NCBI RefSeq assembly: GCF_023278185.1 | Contig: NZ_CP066356.1 | Location: 5,944,001 to 6,008,000, forward strand | Reading direction: 5' to 3' | Source: Bradyrhizobium elkanii USDA 76 | Lineage (GTDB): Bacteria > Pseudomonadota > Alphaproteobacteria > Rhizobiales > Xanthobacteraceae | DNA length: 64,000 nt | In this document: piece after piece, positions 18,087 through 27,988 of the stretch | Layout of the letters: the number at the start of each line of letters is the position of its first letter | How positions within the stretch are numbered: the first letter of the stretch is position 1 | The notes under the pieces: model-generated | What the model was told of the DNA's origin: nothing | Databases searched by the model: none | The model's input: only the letters and a program-made list of their open reading frames with translations | Translations under genes and position numbers: made by a program

Positions 18087-18670
18087 GCAAACCGTCTTCA
18101 TTTTCGCTGCGGGGGCGCAAGGCGCTCGTCGCCATCAAGGACGAGCGCGATGCCTCGATCGTCAGGCGGCAGTTCGAGCGCCTCGGGATCGAGATCGTCA
18201 CATGGGAGCCCGGTGCCAATATCGACTGCCGTCCCGACGTGACGCTGATCGATGACGAGTTCCTGCCGCTCACCTCGCCGGCGCAGCGGACGTCGTTTGG
18301 GCGAAGCCCGGTCATCGCCCTGCTCGGCACCGAGACGCCGAGCCGTCTGAAGCTGGTGCTCGACCTCGATCCGGCGTCATTTCTGGTGAAGCCGCTGCGC
18401 TCGGCCGGCATCTATGCCGCGCTCGTCCTGGCTTTCGAGCGAAGCGAGCGCACCAGCGAGCTGAAGCAGCAGGTGCTCAAGCTGGAGCAGCGGCTGCGAT
18501 CCCGCCGCGTCGTGCTCGCCGCGGTCCTTCAGGTCATGCACACCCATGCGCTGGCCGAGCCGGCTGCCTTTGCGCTGATCCGCCGCGCCGCCATGGAGCA
18601 GCGCAAGACGATCGAGGAACTCTCGGCGGAGATCACCGCAAAGGGCTCCCTGCCCCGGGCAACGGGCTAG
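18083..18670 (+). CDS. amiR: AmiR-like ANTAR antitermination regulator (cluster A)
   Basis: 195 aa. The N-terminal ~120 residues resemble a degenerate receiver domain. Then comes a coiled-coil stretch (SELKQQVLKLEQRL) and an ANTAR three-helix domain (VVLAAVLQVMHTHALAEPAAFALIRRAAMEQRKTIEELSAEI). ANTAR proteins bind nascent leader RNA and block a terminator. It overlaps amiC by 4 bp. The probable target is the leader at about 16500-16772. It ends 9 bp from the convergent VWA gene with no terminator between them. Confidence 0.87.
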   Translation: MSKPSSFSLRGRKALVAIKDERDASIVRRQFERLGIEIVTWEPGANIDCRPDVTLIDDEFLPLTSPAQRTSFGRSPVIALLGTETPSRLKLVLDLDPASFLVKPLRSAGIYAALVLAFERSERTSELKQQVLKLEQRLRSRRVVLAAVLQVMHTHALAEPAAFALIRRAAMEQRKTIEELSAEITAKGSLPRATG

Positions 18671-18679
18671 AAGCACCCG

Positions 18680-20974
18680 CTATTTCTTCAGTTCCGCGTA
18701 GAGCTGCATCACCCGTTGCGGCAACACCTCGATGCGCGGCACGCGGAGCGCATAGCGCTCGCCGAAAATCCGATCGAGCTGGGGAAATCTTTGCTCGCCG
18801 ATGCCAAAGGCAAAGATATCGGTGCCACGCCGCCGCAGCTGCTGGGCAGCACGGCGGGCGTCCTCGACGAGATATTGCGCATCCGGCACGTCGACGTCGG
18901 ACGGCTCGCCGTCGGTCAGAACCAGCAGCACCTTTCGGAACGCGCGTCGTTCCGCGAGGTAGCCCCCGGCATGGCGCAATGCCGCGCCCAGCCGGGTGGA
19001 ATGACCGCTGCCAAGGCCCGCGAGACGCGCACGAACCACTGCGTCCATCGGCTCCGCAAAGCCCTTGATGCGCAGGTAGCGCACGCGCTCACGGCCATCG
19101 GAGCTGAAACCATGCACCGCGATCGCATCATTGGCGGCCTCGACCGCGGCCGCCATGATCGCGGCCGCCTTGCGTTCGACGTCGAGGACCGTCCGGCCGC
19201 GGCGGTCACGGTCCGCGGTCGATTGGGACAGGTCCAGCAGCAGCAGGATGGCGAGATCGCGTGGTCCGGGCGCATCGCGCTGGTAGACCCTGGGCTCGCT
19301 GATATTGCCGGTGCGCCGCTCGATCGTCAGGGCGATCGCTGCGTCAATGTCGAGCGCGTCGCCGTCGCGCTGGCCCTTGTGTCGGATACGGCGGCCGATC
19401 GACGCGTCGCGGGTCAATTCCGTGATCCAGCGCATCGCCTCGGCGTCCGTCGAGGAATCGAAGGGCTGCGCGGAAACGGCGGCATCGGCTTCCAGAATCG
19501 TGGTCCAGTCCGGCCGCTCGGTACGCGCCGCATAGTCCCACTCCGGGTAGGTCGCGACCGGAAACCCATCCAGCAGCGTCACCGCACTGGCCTTCGCGCG
19601 CAACGTCTCGTCCGGCTTGGCGTTGTCGTCGGCCGATTGGCCACCCGCATCGTCGCGCCGCTCGATTCGGACGGAATCGACGGCAAGTTCGATCGTCTCG
19701 GCCGGACTGTCCGGCTGGTCGCCGAAATCCCACAGCGCCAGATTGTCGTCGCGATAGGCGGGTTCGACGACGTAGCTCTTGGCGTTGAACTGCAGCCGCA
19801 TCTGCCCGATGTCGTTGCCGAGCAAGCCACCGATCTCGCGGCTGATGGCAGGATCGGTCCAACGGCCGGCGGCAGCGGCAAACAGCGTCCGCCCCTTGGT
19901 CACCCACGCGTCCGGATCCTGATAATCGGGATCGATCAGCGCCCGCGCCAACCGCATCATCAGTCCGGCTGCGGTTGCCTGGCCGGCTGGCGTCGCGCTG
20001 TGAAATGGCAGCCATAGCCGGCGCAGCCCGGGCATTTCGCGGAGCGCCAGCGTCTCGACCCGGGCGTCCTCGATCAGCGAGACCAGCGCGATCTGCAGCG
20101 CCTTCAGTCGCCCCACCGGAAAGCGGGCGGTGGAATGCACCAGATGCGTGCCGGCATGCACGACCGCCGCGAGATAGACGGCGTCCGCTCCCTCGCCTTC
20201 GAAGCCGGGAAAGGTCTGCGGCAGACCGACGAGGCCGGCGGCGAGCGAGGTCCGCCGCGGCACCGGCGTCGCTGCAACCGCAAGTTTGCGGAAACGCGGC
20301 TTTCTGTTCCACAACGCGATCGTGGTTGCAGCGAGCCGCTTCTCCAGCCGCGCGAAATCATCCCCGCTCCGGCCGGCTGCGAACAGCTGCGCCGAAAGCT
20401 GATCGTCGAGCGCGAAATAGGCACGGCGGCGCGATGCGCGACCGCCGCTCGCGCGCAAGCCGGCGGAAACCCACGCCGCAAACTCCTCGCCGCCGGCATG
20501 CGCCAGAAACTGCCCCAGCCGGCCGATCGCGAGGCCCGCCGACTCCGGCCCGGTGGCTGCGAGTTGATCGAACGCGGCGAGAACCGCGGTGAGTTCTCCT
20601 GCACCCGCAAGGCGCGGCAGCACCCTGGACAATTCGGTCAGCAACGCATGGGCGGCGCGGCTTCCGGTGCTGCAGCCGATGTCCCGGACCGCGCGGCCGA
20701 TCGCGATCAGATCATCGGCCGATCGCTGCGCCGGCCACTGCTCCGATAGACGCAGAAAGCCCTGCACCACGGCTTGACCGAGATTGGCCTCGAACAGGGC
20801 GTGCACGGCCTCGTCCCAGATCGCCAGGTGATCGAACCAACCGGTTCGCTGCAGAGCGGTGCGCGCCGCCTGCACGGCCGCAGCTACATCGTCATGACCG
20901 CGCAACAGTGCCGCGAGCCGACGTCCGGACCGGAAGCTATCGAGCGAACTGATTTGCGCGACCGCCACCTGCAA
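18680..20974 (-). CDS. VWA-domain protein, CbbO/NorD-like partner of a MoxR AAA ATPase
   Basis: 764 aa from a TTG at 20974 (a GTG two codons later is equally possible). The C-terminal ~200 residues are a von Willebrand A domain with an intact MIDAS: DLSQS (D-x-S-x-S), a Thr in GHSTRLG, and LTDGEPSD. The N-terminal ~500 residues are helical and alanine-rich, as in NorD and CbbO. Such proteins act with a CbbQ/NorQ ATPase to remodel a metalloenzyme or Rubisco. The ATPase gene is immediately upstream (8 bp), but no nor or cbb gene is present. The client is therefore unknown and may be an enzyme of this amidase operon (inference). Confidence 0.85.
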   Translation of the reverse strand: MQVAVAQISSLDSFRSGRRLAALLRGHDDVAAAVQAARTALQRTGWFDHLAIWDEAVHALFEANLGQAVVQGFLRLSEQWPAQRSADDLIAIGRAVRDIGCSTGSRAAHALLTELSRVLPRLAGAGELTAVLAAFDQLAATGPESAGLAIGRLGQFLAHAGGEEFAAWVSAGLRASGGRASRRRAYFALDDQLSAQLFAAGRSGDDFARLEKRLAATTIALWNRKPRFRKLAVAATPVPRRTSLAAGLVGLPQTFPGFEGEGADAVYLAAVVHAGTHLVHSTARFPVGRLKALQIALVSLIEDARVETLALREMPGLRRLWLPFHSATPAGQATAAGLMMRLARALIDPDYQDPDAWVTKGRTLFAAAAGRWTDPAISREIGGLLGNDIGQMRLQFNAKSYVVEPAYRDDNLALWDFGDQPDSPAETIELAVDSVRIERRDDAGGQSADDNAKPDETLRAKASAVTLLDGFPVATYPEWDYAARTERPDWTTILEADAAVSAQPFDSSTDAEAMRWITELTRDASIGRRIRHKGQRDGDALDIDAAIALTIERRTGNISEPRVYQRDAPGPRDLAILLLLDLSQSTADRDRRGRTVLDVERKAAAIMAAAVEAANDAIAVHGFSSDGRERVRYLRIKGFAEPMDAVVRARLAGLGSGHSTRLGAALRHAGGYLAERRAFRKVLLVLTDGEPSDVDVPDAQYLVEDARRAAQQLRRRGTDIFAFGIGEQRFPQLDRIFGERYALRVPRIEVLPQRVMQLYAELKK

Positions 20975-20982
20975 ACGTCCAC

Positions 20983-21810
20983 TTACCCGCAGGCCGAGAT
21001 CACGTCGCGCAACGTGTTCCTGGTGTCCGCATCATCGGTCAAGGGCACGACGATCGTGGTCTCGCAGGCCTTTTCGAGGCTGATGCCGCATCCGATCAAG
21101 CGGCCGGCATTGACCAGCATGCGGGTCGAGGCGCCTTCGTCGAGCCCCTGACCCTTCAGGTTGCGGCTATGCTGGGCGATCTTCACCAGGAGATCGGCGA
21201 GGTTCGGTTCGATGCCGGCTTCGCGCGACACCACCTCGGTCTCGACCGGCCGATCAGGATAGCCGAAATCCAGCGCCGCGAAGCGCTGCTTGGTGGATTC
21301 CTTGAGGTCCTTGATCGCGCTCTGGTAGCCCGGATTGTAGGAGATCACGAGCTGGAAGTCGGAATGGGCGTGGATCAATTCACCGCGCTTCTCCAGCGGC
21401 AGCACACGACGATCGTCGGTCAAGGGATGGATCACGACCGTCGTATCCTGGCGCGCCTCGACGATCTCGTCGAGATAGCAGATCGCGCCAAGACGCACCG
21501 CGGTCGTGAGCGGCCCGTCGCTCCACACCGTCCCCTCTGCGTCGAGCAGCCAGCGCCCCACCAGATCCGCCGCCGTCATGTCCTCGTGGCAGGCGACTGT
21601 GATCAGCGGGCGGCCGAGCCGCCACGCCATGTATTCGATGAAGCGGGTCTTGCCGCAGCCGGTGGGGCCTTTCAGCATCACCGGCATGCGGTTGGCATAG
21701 GCTGCACCGAACAGTTCGACCTCATCCTTGAGCGGCCGGTAATACGGCTCCTCCCGGATGCGGTACTGGTCGAGCAGCAGGGCGGGATTGGACAAGCTCA
21801 CGCCTCCCAT
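20983..21810 (-). CDS. MoxR-class AAA+ ATPase, CbbQ/NirQ/NorQ family
   Basis: 275 aa from the ATG at 21810 ([18 protein letters not shown]). It has Walker A GPTGCGKT, Walker B ICYLDEI, sensor-1 VISYNPG and an arginine-finger region ESTKQRF; the C-terminus carries the CbbQ-type extension ([13 protein letters not shown]). The family forms hexameric motors that work with a VWA adaptor, encoded next. Its place in an amiE operon recalls AmiB, the ATPase encoded in the P. aeruginosa ami operon, although I recall that AmiB is Clp-like. It lies 34 bp after the hydrolase gene. Confidence 0.9.
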   Translation of the reverse strand: MGGVSLSNPALLLDQYRIREEPYYRPLKDEVELFGAAYANRMPVMLKGPTGCGKTRFIEYMAWRLGRPLITVACHEDMTAADLVGRWLLDAEGTVWSDGPLTTAVRLGAICYLDEIVEARQDTTVVIHPLTDDRRVLPLEKRGELIHAHSDFQLVISYNPGYQSAIKDLKESTKQRFAALDFGYPDRPVETEVVSREAGIEPNLADLLVKIAQHSRNLKGQGLDEGASTRMLVNAGRLIGCGISLEKACETTIVVPLTDDADTRNTLRDVISACG

Positions 21811-21844
21811 GATCGCGCAGGCAGCCGTTCGCAACCGGTCGATA

Positions 21845-22864
21845 TCACGATGCGAGCAGTTCCTTGAGCTTAGTGTCGATGAAGTCGACATCGACCGGAT
21901 TGGTCCCGGGCCCGCCGGCGAAGTGGCCCCAGATCGACGGCACCGGCACGAGCTTGGCGTTCGGCATGTTCTCGACCTCGAACGCGCTGTCCTCCGGCGG
22001 GAAATAGAGATCGGTCTGCCCCGGCATGACATAGGCCTTGGCCTTGATCGCTCTCAGCGCGGCCCTGAAGTCGCCGTCGTAGATTTCGTTGTCGCTGATG
22101 TCGCCGTGCTGCCACGTCCACAGCATGGTCAGTAGATTGTTGGGATCCTTCGGCAGGAAGAAGCCTTCCCAGAACGCCACCAGGAAATCCTCCAGCGACG
22201 AATAGCCCAGCGTCTTGATGTCGAGCTGCTCGCGATAGAAGGCCTGTGAAAAGCCCCAGCCGGCATAGACACGCGCGGCGGCGCGCAGGCCACGGGCCGG
22301 CTTGTCGGTGTACCAGCCCTCCTTCCACGCAGCATCCGCCGTGAGTGCCGCCTTGACGCCTTCGAGGAACACGAAGTTGTGGCGCGAGCACTTGGCCGAG
22401 CCGCAGAACGGCGCCAGCAAGTCCATCATATCCGGATACAGCGCACCCCAATGGAACGTCTGCAACGCGCCCATCGACCAGCCGACGACGAGACGGATGT
22501 GCTTGATGTCGAATTTCTCGGTCACCAGCCGATGCTGGGCGCGCACATTGTCATAGGCCGTCACCTGCGGGAAACGCGGTCCATTATACGGTTCCGGCGT
22601 GTTGCTCGGCGACGACGACAGCCCGTTGCCGAGCATGTTCGGGATGATGATGAAGTACTTTGCCGGATCGAGCGCCCTGCCCGGTCCGATCAGCCATTCA
22701 TTGTCGTAATGCTGACCCGAGTACCAGGTCGGATAGACGATGACGTTGTCCTTGGCCGCGTTGAGCTGGCCATAGGTCTTGTAGGCGAGCTTGCAGTCGC
22801 GAATGGTCGCGCCGCGCTGCAAGGTCAAATTGCCGAGATCATAGATCTGATAGTCGACGCTCAT
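21845..22864 (-). CDS. Alpha/beta hydrolase, MetX (homoserine acetyltransferase)-like
   Basis: 339 aa. The nucleophile elbow is GWSMGALQ (Ser about residue 146), with an acid in [12 protein letters not shown] and a His in [11 protein letters not shown] near the C-terminus, as in the MetX/DAT branch (opening [19 protein letters not shown]). True MetX enzymes acetylate homoserine, but members with this operon context may instead be acyl-amide or ester hydrolases. No methionine genes are nearby. It lies between an NCS1 permease gene and the AAA/VWA pair in operon B. Confidence 0.82.
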   Translation of the reverse strand: MSVDYQIYDLGNLTLQRGATIRDCKLAYKTYGQLNAAKDNVIVYPTWYSGQHYDNEWLIGPGRALDPAKYFIIIPNMLGNGLSSSPSNTPEPYNGPRFPQVTAYDNVRAQHRLVTEKFDIKHIRLVVGWSMGALQTFHWGALYPDMMDLLAPFCGSAKCSRHNFVFLEGVKAALTADAAWKEGWYTDKPARGLRAAARVYAGWGFSQAFYREQLDIKTLGYSSLEDFLVAFWEGFFLPKDPNNLLTMLWTWQHGDISDNEIYDGDFRAALRAIKAKAYVMPGQTDLYFPPEDSAFEVENMPNAKLVPVPSIWGHFAGGPGTNPVDVDFIDTKLKELLAS

Positions 22865-22898
22865 TGATGTACCCTTCTTGCTTGATCGAGCTGATCGC

Positions 22899-24233
22899 TT
22901 ACGCCGGACGCGCCACCTTTTCGGTCGGAGATTCCACCCGTGCGATCGCTCCGTACACGATGCCGGCGACTACCGCGGCGGAGATCGCAGTGGACAGCCC
23001 CGGCATCAGGTTTTCAACCGCAAAGGCACACAGCGACCCGATGCCCCAGGCGATGAACGGCTTCGCACGCCAGTCCACGTCCGCCCGCGCCTCGGCCCGC
23101 AGCAGGTACTGATCGACCAGGATGATCGCGCCGATCGGCGGCACCAGGATGCCGAGCAGCGACAGCCACTGGATGAAGAACGCCCAGACATTGCCGGCAG
23201 CGACCAGGATGCCAAGCGCGCCGAGCACCACCGCCATCAGCCGCATATTGGTCCCGAGGATGCGCGACCAGCCGGTGGCCGCATTGTACAGGCAGTGCGA
23301 GCAGACCGAGCCGAGATTGGCATAGAGGAAGATGAACGCGAGGATGCTGAGCCAGGTGAGCTGCTTGCCGTTCATGTAGCCGAACATGTTGTCGACACCG
23401 AACGGATTGGCGTTCGGCACGGCGAGCGCCGCCGTCATCACGCCGCCGACCAGCATTGCCACCAGATTGGCGAACGGAAACGCGCTGAACGTGGCGAACA
23501 GCGAGGCCCGTGGGCTCGGCGCCCAGCGGTTGAAGTCCGCCGTCACCGTGCCGGCGTCGATGAACAGCGCGAGCACCACCGTCAGCCCGACGCCCATCGA
23601 CATGCTGGCGACGCCATTGTTGCCGGCATAGGCGAAGATCGCCGCCGACGTCGTGGTCGAGGCGGCATCGGCCGCGACCCAGAGGCCGAGTACGACAAAC
23701 AGCGGCACCGACGCCAGCCCGATCCAGTGCAATCCCTTCACGCCGACGAAAGTAATTCCGATATAGAGCACGCCGGCGACGATGGTCATCGCCACATAAT
23801 TGAGGCCGTAGGTCGAGGAGATCAGCGCGCCGGTGATGCCGGTCTGCACCGCATACCAGCCGAGCAGCAGGGTCGACAGCAGGCCCGACGCCAGCACATA
23901 GCCCTTCTTTCCGAACACGATGCTGGCGATCAGCGCGAAATTCATGCCTCGCCTGGTGCCGATCAGCCCGAGTGCGCCCACATAGGCGAACATGATCAGG
24001 TTGCCGACGATCATCGCCACCAGTGCATTCTTGAACCCCATGCCCAGCACCAGCAGCGAACCGGTCATCGCGCCGGTGATGATCATCGGAAAGCCCAGCC
24101 ACACCATCGTGACCGAGAAGGCGCTGCGCCGGGCGCTCATCGGCACCGGCTCGTGCTCGAACTCATGGCCGAGAAGGTCGTCGATCTGCCCTTCGGTCTG
24201 CTGAACCAGCCCGCTATTCGATTGACCGCTCAT
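22899..24233 (-). CDS. NCS1-family permease (cytosine/purine/allantoin type)
   Basis: 444 aa with about 12 membrane segments. The N-terminus EHEPVPMSARRSAF and the loop MTAALAVPNANPFG fit the CodB-like NCS1 proton symporters for nucleobases, hydantoins and related amide-ring compounds. It lies 94 bp downstream of amiE and 34 bp before the MetX-like gene, in operon B. A cyclic amide or nucleobase substrate is inferred from the family. An NCS1 module recurs in this window fused to a histidine kinase at 49037. Confidence 0.9.
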   Translation of the reverse strand: MSGQSNSGLVQQTEGQIDDLLGHEFEHEPVPMSARRSAFSVTMVWLGFPMIITGAMTGSLLVLGMGFKNALVAMIVGNLIMFAYVGALGLIGTRRGMNFALIASIVFGKKGYVLASGLLSTLLLGWYAVQTGITGALISSTYGLNYVAMTIVAGVLYIGITFVGVKGLHWIGLASVPLFVVLGLWVAADAASTTTSAAIFAYAGNNGVASMSMGVGLTVVLALFIDAGTVTADFNRWAPSPRASLFATFSAFPFANLVAMLVGGVMTAALAVPNANPFGVDNMFGYMNGKQLTWLSILAFIFLYANLGSVCSHCLYNAATGWSRILGTNMRLMAVVLGALGILVAAGNVWAFFIQWLSLLGILVPPIGAIILVDQYLLRAEARADVDWRAKPFIAWGIGSLCAFAVENLMPGLSTAISAAVVAGIVYGAIARVESPTEKVARPA

Positions 24234-24327
24234 GATGTCCCCCTGTTTCCTCCGCGAGGAAGTGTCCGCCGTTGCATCGAACCACGCCGGCGCGAAACAT
24301 CGCGCCGGCGCCGATCATCGATGTCAC

Positions 24328-25365
24328 TCAACGATGTGCGACTTTCTGGTTCGGAATGCCCTCGATCGGACATTCATCGGTCCCGACGGTCGGACGGGTC
24401 ATGGCTTCAACCATCTCCCGCGTCCCTTCGGGGTCCGTGATCCAGTTCTTGTAGAAGGTGTACGGGCAGACCGCGTGGCCGCGATCGCCGTCGCCGGAGT
24501 TGATCAGGCCGGTATAGCCGCGATGCATCAGCTTGAAGAGATGGTTCTGCGACTGCATGTTGCGGCGGGCGTCGCGGATCAGCGACACCGAGAGCTGCGC
24601 GTACTGGATGCCGTTCTCCTCGGTGCCGCACTCGCCGAGCGTCCTTCCGTCGAAGCCGATGAGCGCGGAATGGCCGAAGTAGGAATAGACGCCGTCGAAG
24701 CCGGAGGCGTTGGCGACCGCCACGTAGCAGTTGTTGGCCCAGGCCATCGACTTCGAGATCTGGATCTGCTGCTCCTTGGCCGGATACATGTAGCCCTGGC
24801 AGCGGACGATCAGTTCGGCGCCGCGCATCGCGCAATCCCGCCAGATCTCCGGATAGTTGCCGTCGTCGCAGATGATCAGGCTGATCTTCAGCCCCTTCGG
24901 CCCCTCCGAGACGTAGGTGCAATCGCCGGGATACCAGCCCTCGATCGGCACCCACGGCATGATCTTGCGGTACTTCTGGACGATCTCGCCCTTGTCGTTC
25001 ATCAGGATCAGGGTGTTGTACGGCGCCTTGTTGGGATGCTCCTCGTGGCGCTCGCCGGTCAGCGAGAACACACCCCAGACCTTGGCCTTGCGGCAGGCGT
25101 CCGCGAAGATGCGGGTCTCCTCGCCCGGCACGGACGACGCGGTCTCGTACATCTCCTTGGAGTCGTACATGATGCCGTGGGTCGAGTATTCCGGGAAGAT
25201 CACGAGGTCCATGCCCGGCAGGCCGAGCTTCATGCCCTCGACCATCTTGGCGATGTTGCGCGCGTTATCCAGCACCTCGGCCTTGGTGTGCAGGCGCGGC
25301 ATCTTGTAATTCACCACGGCAACGCCGACCGTGTCCTTGCTGCTCGATATGTCTCCATGCAACAT
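24328..25365 (-). CDS. amiE: Aliphatic amidase
   Basis: 345 aa, the same length as P. aeruginosa AmiE and very close to it through the body: [34 protein letters not shown]. The nitrilase-superfamily triad falls at the expected residues Glu59, Lys134 and Cys166. It hydrolyses acetamide, propionamide and similar short amides to the acid and ammonia in the cytoplasm. The gene follows a urea/amide ABC transporter by 33 bp. AmiC and AmiR homologues are encoded at the head of the same operon, so induction by amides through antitermination is likely. Confidence 0.97.
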   Translation of the reverse strand: MLHGDISSSKDTVGVAVVNYKMPRLHTKAEVLDNARNIAKMVEGMKLGLPGMDLVIFPEYSTHGIMYDSKEMYETASSVPGEETRIFADACRKAKVWGVFSLTGERHEEHPNKAPYNTLILMNDKGEIVQKYRKIMPWVPIEGWYPGDCTYVSEGPKGLKISLIICDDGNYPEIWRDCAMRGAELIVRCQGYMYPAKEQQIQISKSMAWANNCYVAVANASGFDGVYSYFGHSALIGFDGRTLGECGTEENGIQYAQLSVSLIRDARRNMQSQNHLFKLMHRGYTGLINSGDGDRGHAVCPYTFYKNWITDPEGTREMVEAMTRPTVGTDECPIEGIPNQKVAHR

Positions 25366-25398
25366 GTCTAGACTCCCTTTCCTGAGCGATAAGTCCCG

Positions 25399-26091
25399 CT
25401 ACACGGCCATGTGCAGCTGGATGAGATCATCGGTGAGCTCACCGATCGTACCCTTGGCGACGACGCGTCCCTTTTCGAGCAACGCGAAGCGGTGAGACGC
25501 ACGCCGCGCGAACGCGACATTCTGTTCGACCAGCACGACCGTGATTCCGCGTTCGCGATTGAGGCTGACGATCACGTCTTCGATCTGCTCGACGATGTTC
25601 GGCTGGATACCCTCGGTCGGCTCGTCCAGCAGGATGACCTTGGGCTTGGCCAGCAGCGCACGCGCGATCGCAAGCTGCTGCTGCTGGCCGCCGGAGAGGT
25701 TGCCGCCGTAGCGATTGAGAAAGTCCTTGAGTACCGGAAACAGCTCGAGCACCCACTCCTCGATGCCGTTGGCCGATTTCGCGGCGAAGGTCCCGAGCGT
25801 CAGGTTTTCCCGCACAGTGAACTTCGGCAAAATCCCGCGGCCCTGCGGCACGTAGGCAATACCGGCCTTGGCGCGCTGGTAGGTCCGCAGCGGCGAAATG
25901 TCGGCACCGTCGAGCGACAGCCGTCCGGTACACCGGTCCATCAGGCCGAGGATGCTGCGCATCAGCGTGGTCTTGCCGACGCCGTTGCGGCCGAGCACCG
26001 AGAGGAATTCGCCATTGCCAACCGTCAGGTTGATGCCCTGCAGGGCGCGGCTGTTGCCGTAGAAGGCGTCGACGTCGGTCAGCTCAAGCAT
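25399..26091 (-). CDS. urtE: Urea/amide ABC transporter ATPase, UrtE type (cluster B)
   Basis: 230 aa with Walker A GRNGVGKT, signature LSGGQQQQLAIARAL, Walker B VILLDEPTEGIQ and VLVEQN, all typical of UrtE. It overlaps urtD by 8 bp (start at 26091). The symbol follows the family; the true solute is probably a short amide because amiE is the next gene. Confidence 0.92.
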   Translation of the reverse strand: MLELTDVDAFYGNSRALQGINLTVGNGEFLSVLGRNGVGKTTLMRSILGLMDRCTGRLSLDGADISPLRTYQRAKAGIAYVPQGRGILPKFTVRENLTLGTFAAKSANGIEEWVLELFPVLKDFLNRYGGNLSGGQQQQLAIARALLAKPKVILLDEPTEGIQPNIVEQIEDVIVSLNRERGITVVLVEQNVAFARRASHRFALLEKGRVVAKGTIGELTDDLIQLHMAV

Positions 26092-26836
26092 GGCTGATGC
26101 CTCCCGATCCGAGATAGGCGCGGCGTACTTCCGGATGTGCCTCGACTTCAGCGGCGGTGCCCTCAGCCAGCATCTGGCCCATATGCATCACGGAGATGAT
26201 GTCGCCGATCGCCTTGACGAAGCCCATGTCGTGCTCGACCACGATCAGCGTGTGCTTGCCCTTCAGCCGAGCGAACAGTTCGGCGGTCTTGCGGGTTTCC
26301 TGCGCCGTCATGCCCGCGGTGGGCTCGTCCATCAGGATCAGCTCGGCGTCCTGGGCGACCAGCATGCCGATCTCCAGCCACTGGGTCTGACCGTGCGACA
26401 GATAGGCGGCCGGCCGGTCGAGCTGCTCGGTGAGCCCGACCAGTTCAGCGAGACGCTCGACATGCTCGCGCCCCGAGTTGCCGATATTCCAGCGCAGATT
26501 GCCGAAGACGCTCGTGCGCCGGGCTCGCGCCACTTCAAGGTTCTCGGAAACCGAGAGCTCGCGGAACACGCTCGGCACCTGGAACTTGCGGCCGACGCCG
26601 GCGCGGGCGATTTCGTACTCCTCGAGGTCCTGCAGCGCCGTTCCGTCAAAGCTCACCGTGCCGGCGCTCGGCTTGACCTTGCCGCAGATGATGTCCAGCG
26701 CCGTGGTCTTGCCGGCGCCGTTCGGCCCGATCAGGCAGCGCAGCTCGCCCTTGCGCACGCTCATGTTGAGACTGTTGAGCGCCTTGAAGCCGTTGAAGCT
26801 GACCGAGACATCGCGGAGGTCGAGATGGGAGCTCAT
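26084..26836 (-). CDS. urtD: Urea/amide ABC transporter ATPase, UrtD type (cluster B)
   Basis: 250 aa from the ATG at 26836 (MSSHLDLRDVSVSFNG), which overlaps the urtC stop (ATGA). It has Walker A GPNGAGKT, the UrtD-type signature LSHGQTQWLEIGMLV and Walker B LILMDEPTAGMT. It pairs with UrtE to drive the importer. Confidence 0.93.
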   Translation of the reverse strand: MSSHLDLRDVSVSFNGFKALNSLNMSVRKGELRCLIGPNGAGKTTALDIICGKVKPSAGTVSFDGTALQDLEEYEIARAGVGRKFQVPSVFRELSVSENLEVARARRTSVFGNLRWNIGNSGREHVERLAELVGLTEQLDRPAAYLSHGQTQWLEIGMLVAQDAELILMDEPTAGMTAQETRKTAELFARLKGKHTLIVVEHDMGFVKAIGDIISVMHMGQMLAEGTAAEVEAHPEVRRAYLGSGGISHA

Positions 26837-27972
26837 GTGCTGCCCTCCGTCTGGCCGACGCCCTGTGCCACGCCGCCACTCGCGGTTTGTCGTCGCAGCA
26901 CGATCCAGCGCAAGGCAGCTTGCGCGAGACCGGCGAGCCCCTTCGGCAGGAACAGCACCACGAGCACGAACAGCGCGCCCATCACCAGCGTCCAGGTTTC
27001 CAGGAACGCTGCGGACTCCGACAGCGCGCCCTGCATGCCCGCCACCAGCACCGCGCCAAGGAACGCACCGACCAGGCTCTGCCGACCGCCGACCGCGCAC
27101 CACACCACCACCGAAAGCGAAAGCTGCACGCCGAGGAAGGTCGGCGAGGCAAACTCCATCACCACCGTGTAGAGCATGCCAGCAAGGCCCGCGATCGCCG
27201 CCGACAGCGCGAACACGAAGATCTGGTAGAGCGCGACGTCGTAGCCGAAGTAGCGCACCCGGCTCTCATGGTCGCGAATCGCCTGCACGATCAGGCCGGC
27301 CTTGGTCCTTGTGAAGGCGAAGGCGACAAGCAGGCTGAGCAGGACACAGCTGGCGACGAGATAGTAGGTTGCGCGGCCATAGGCATCGAACGCGACGCCG
27401 AAGATCTCGAGCTGGGCGAGATCGGTGATGCCGTTGAAGCCGCCGGTGTAGCTCTGCTGGTCGATGATGACGAGATTGATCACCACCATGGTGGCGAGCG
27501 TGATGATCGAGACATAGACGCCGGTGACGCGGCCCCGGAACATGAACCAGCCGAGCGCCGCCGCAACCAGCGCCGGCACGATCAGGCCGGCGGCGATCGC
27601 GAAGGTCAGCGAGCGGAACGGCTCCCAGAACCACGGCAAATGCTGGACATTGTTCCAGACCATGAAGTCCGGCAGTCCACTCGCTCCGGTATGCACCGGC
27701 ACGGTCTTGAGCTTGAGCGCCATTGCCATGGCGTAGGAGCCGAGCCCGAAGCTCATCGCCTGGCCGAGATTCAGGATGCCGCCGAATCCCCAGGACAGCC
27801 CGAGCGATATCGTGAGGATCCCCAGCACCAGATAACGCGCGACCTTGTTGAGCAGGAAGTCGTTGTTGAGCAGCACCGGCAGCACGAACACCACGGCGCA
27901 GACGATCAGCAGAGGTGCCAGCTGCGCGATCAGGCGCTGCAATCCGTTGGGGTTGGGAACATGCGACGGCAT
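26833..27972 (-). CDS. urtC: Urea/amide ABC transporter permease, UrtC type (cluster B)
   Basis: 379 aa from the ATG at 27972 (MPSHVPNPNGLQRLI). It is a polytopic protein with WGFGGILNLGQAMSFGLGSY, the UrtC/LivM channel motif, and QQSYTGGFNGITDL, a UrtC-specific loop. It starts 16 bp after urtB and overlaps urtD by 4 bp. Confidence 0.93.
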   Translation of the reverse strand: MPSHVPNPNGLQRLIAQLAPLLIVCAVVFVLPVLLNNDFLLNKVARYLVLGILTISLGLSWGFGGILNLGQAMSFGLGSYAMAMALKLKTVPVHTGASGLPDFMVWNNVQHLPWFWEPFRSLTFAIAAGLIVPALVAAALGWFMFRGRVTGVYVSIITLATMVVINLVIIDQQSYTGGFNGITDLAQLEIFGVAFDAYGRATYYLVASCVLLSLLVAFAFTRTKAGLIVQAIRDHESRVRYFGYDVALYQIFVFALSAAIAGLAGMLYTVVMEFASPTFLGVQLSLSVVVWCAVGGRQSLVGAFLGAVLVAGMQGALSESAAFLETWTLVMGALFVLVVLFLPKGLAGLAQAALRWIVLRRQTASGGVAQGVGQTEGST

Positions 27973-27988
27973 AGATGAGCGATCTGTC

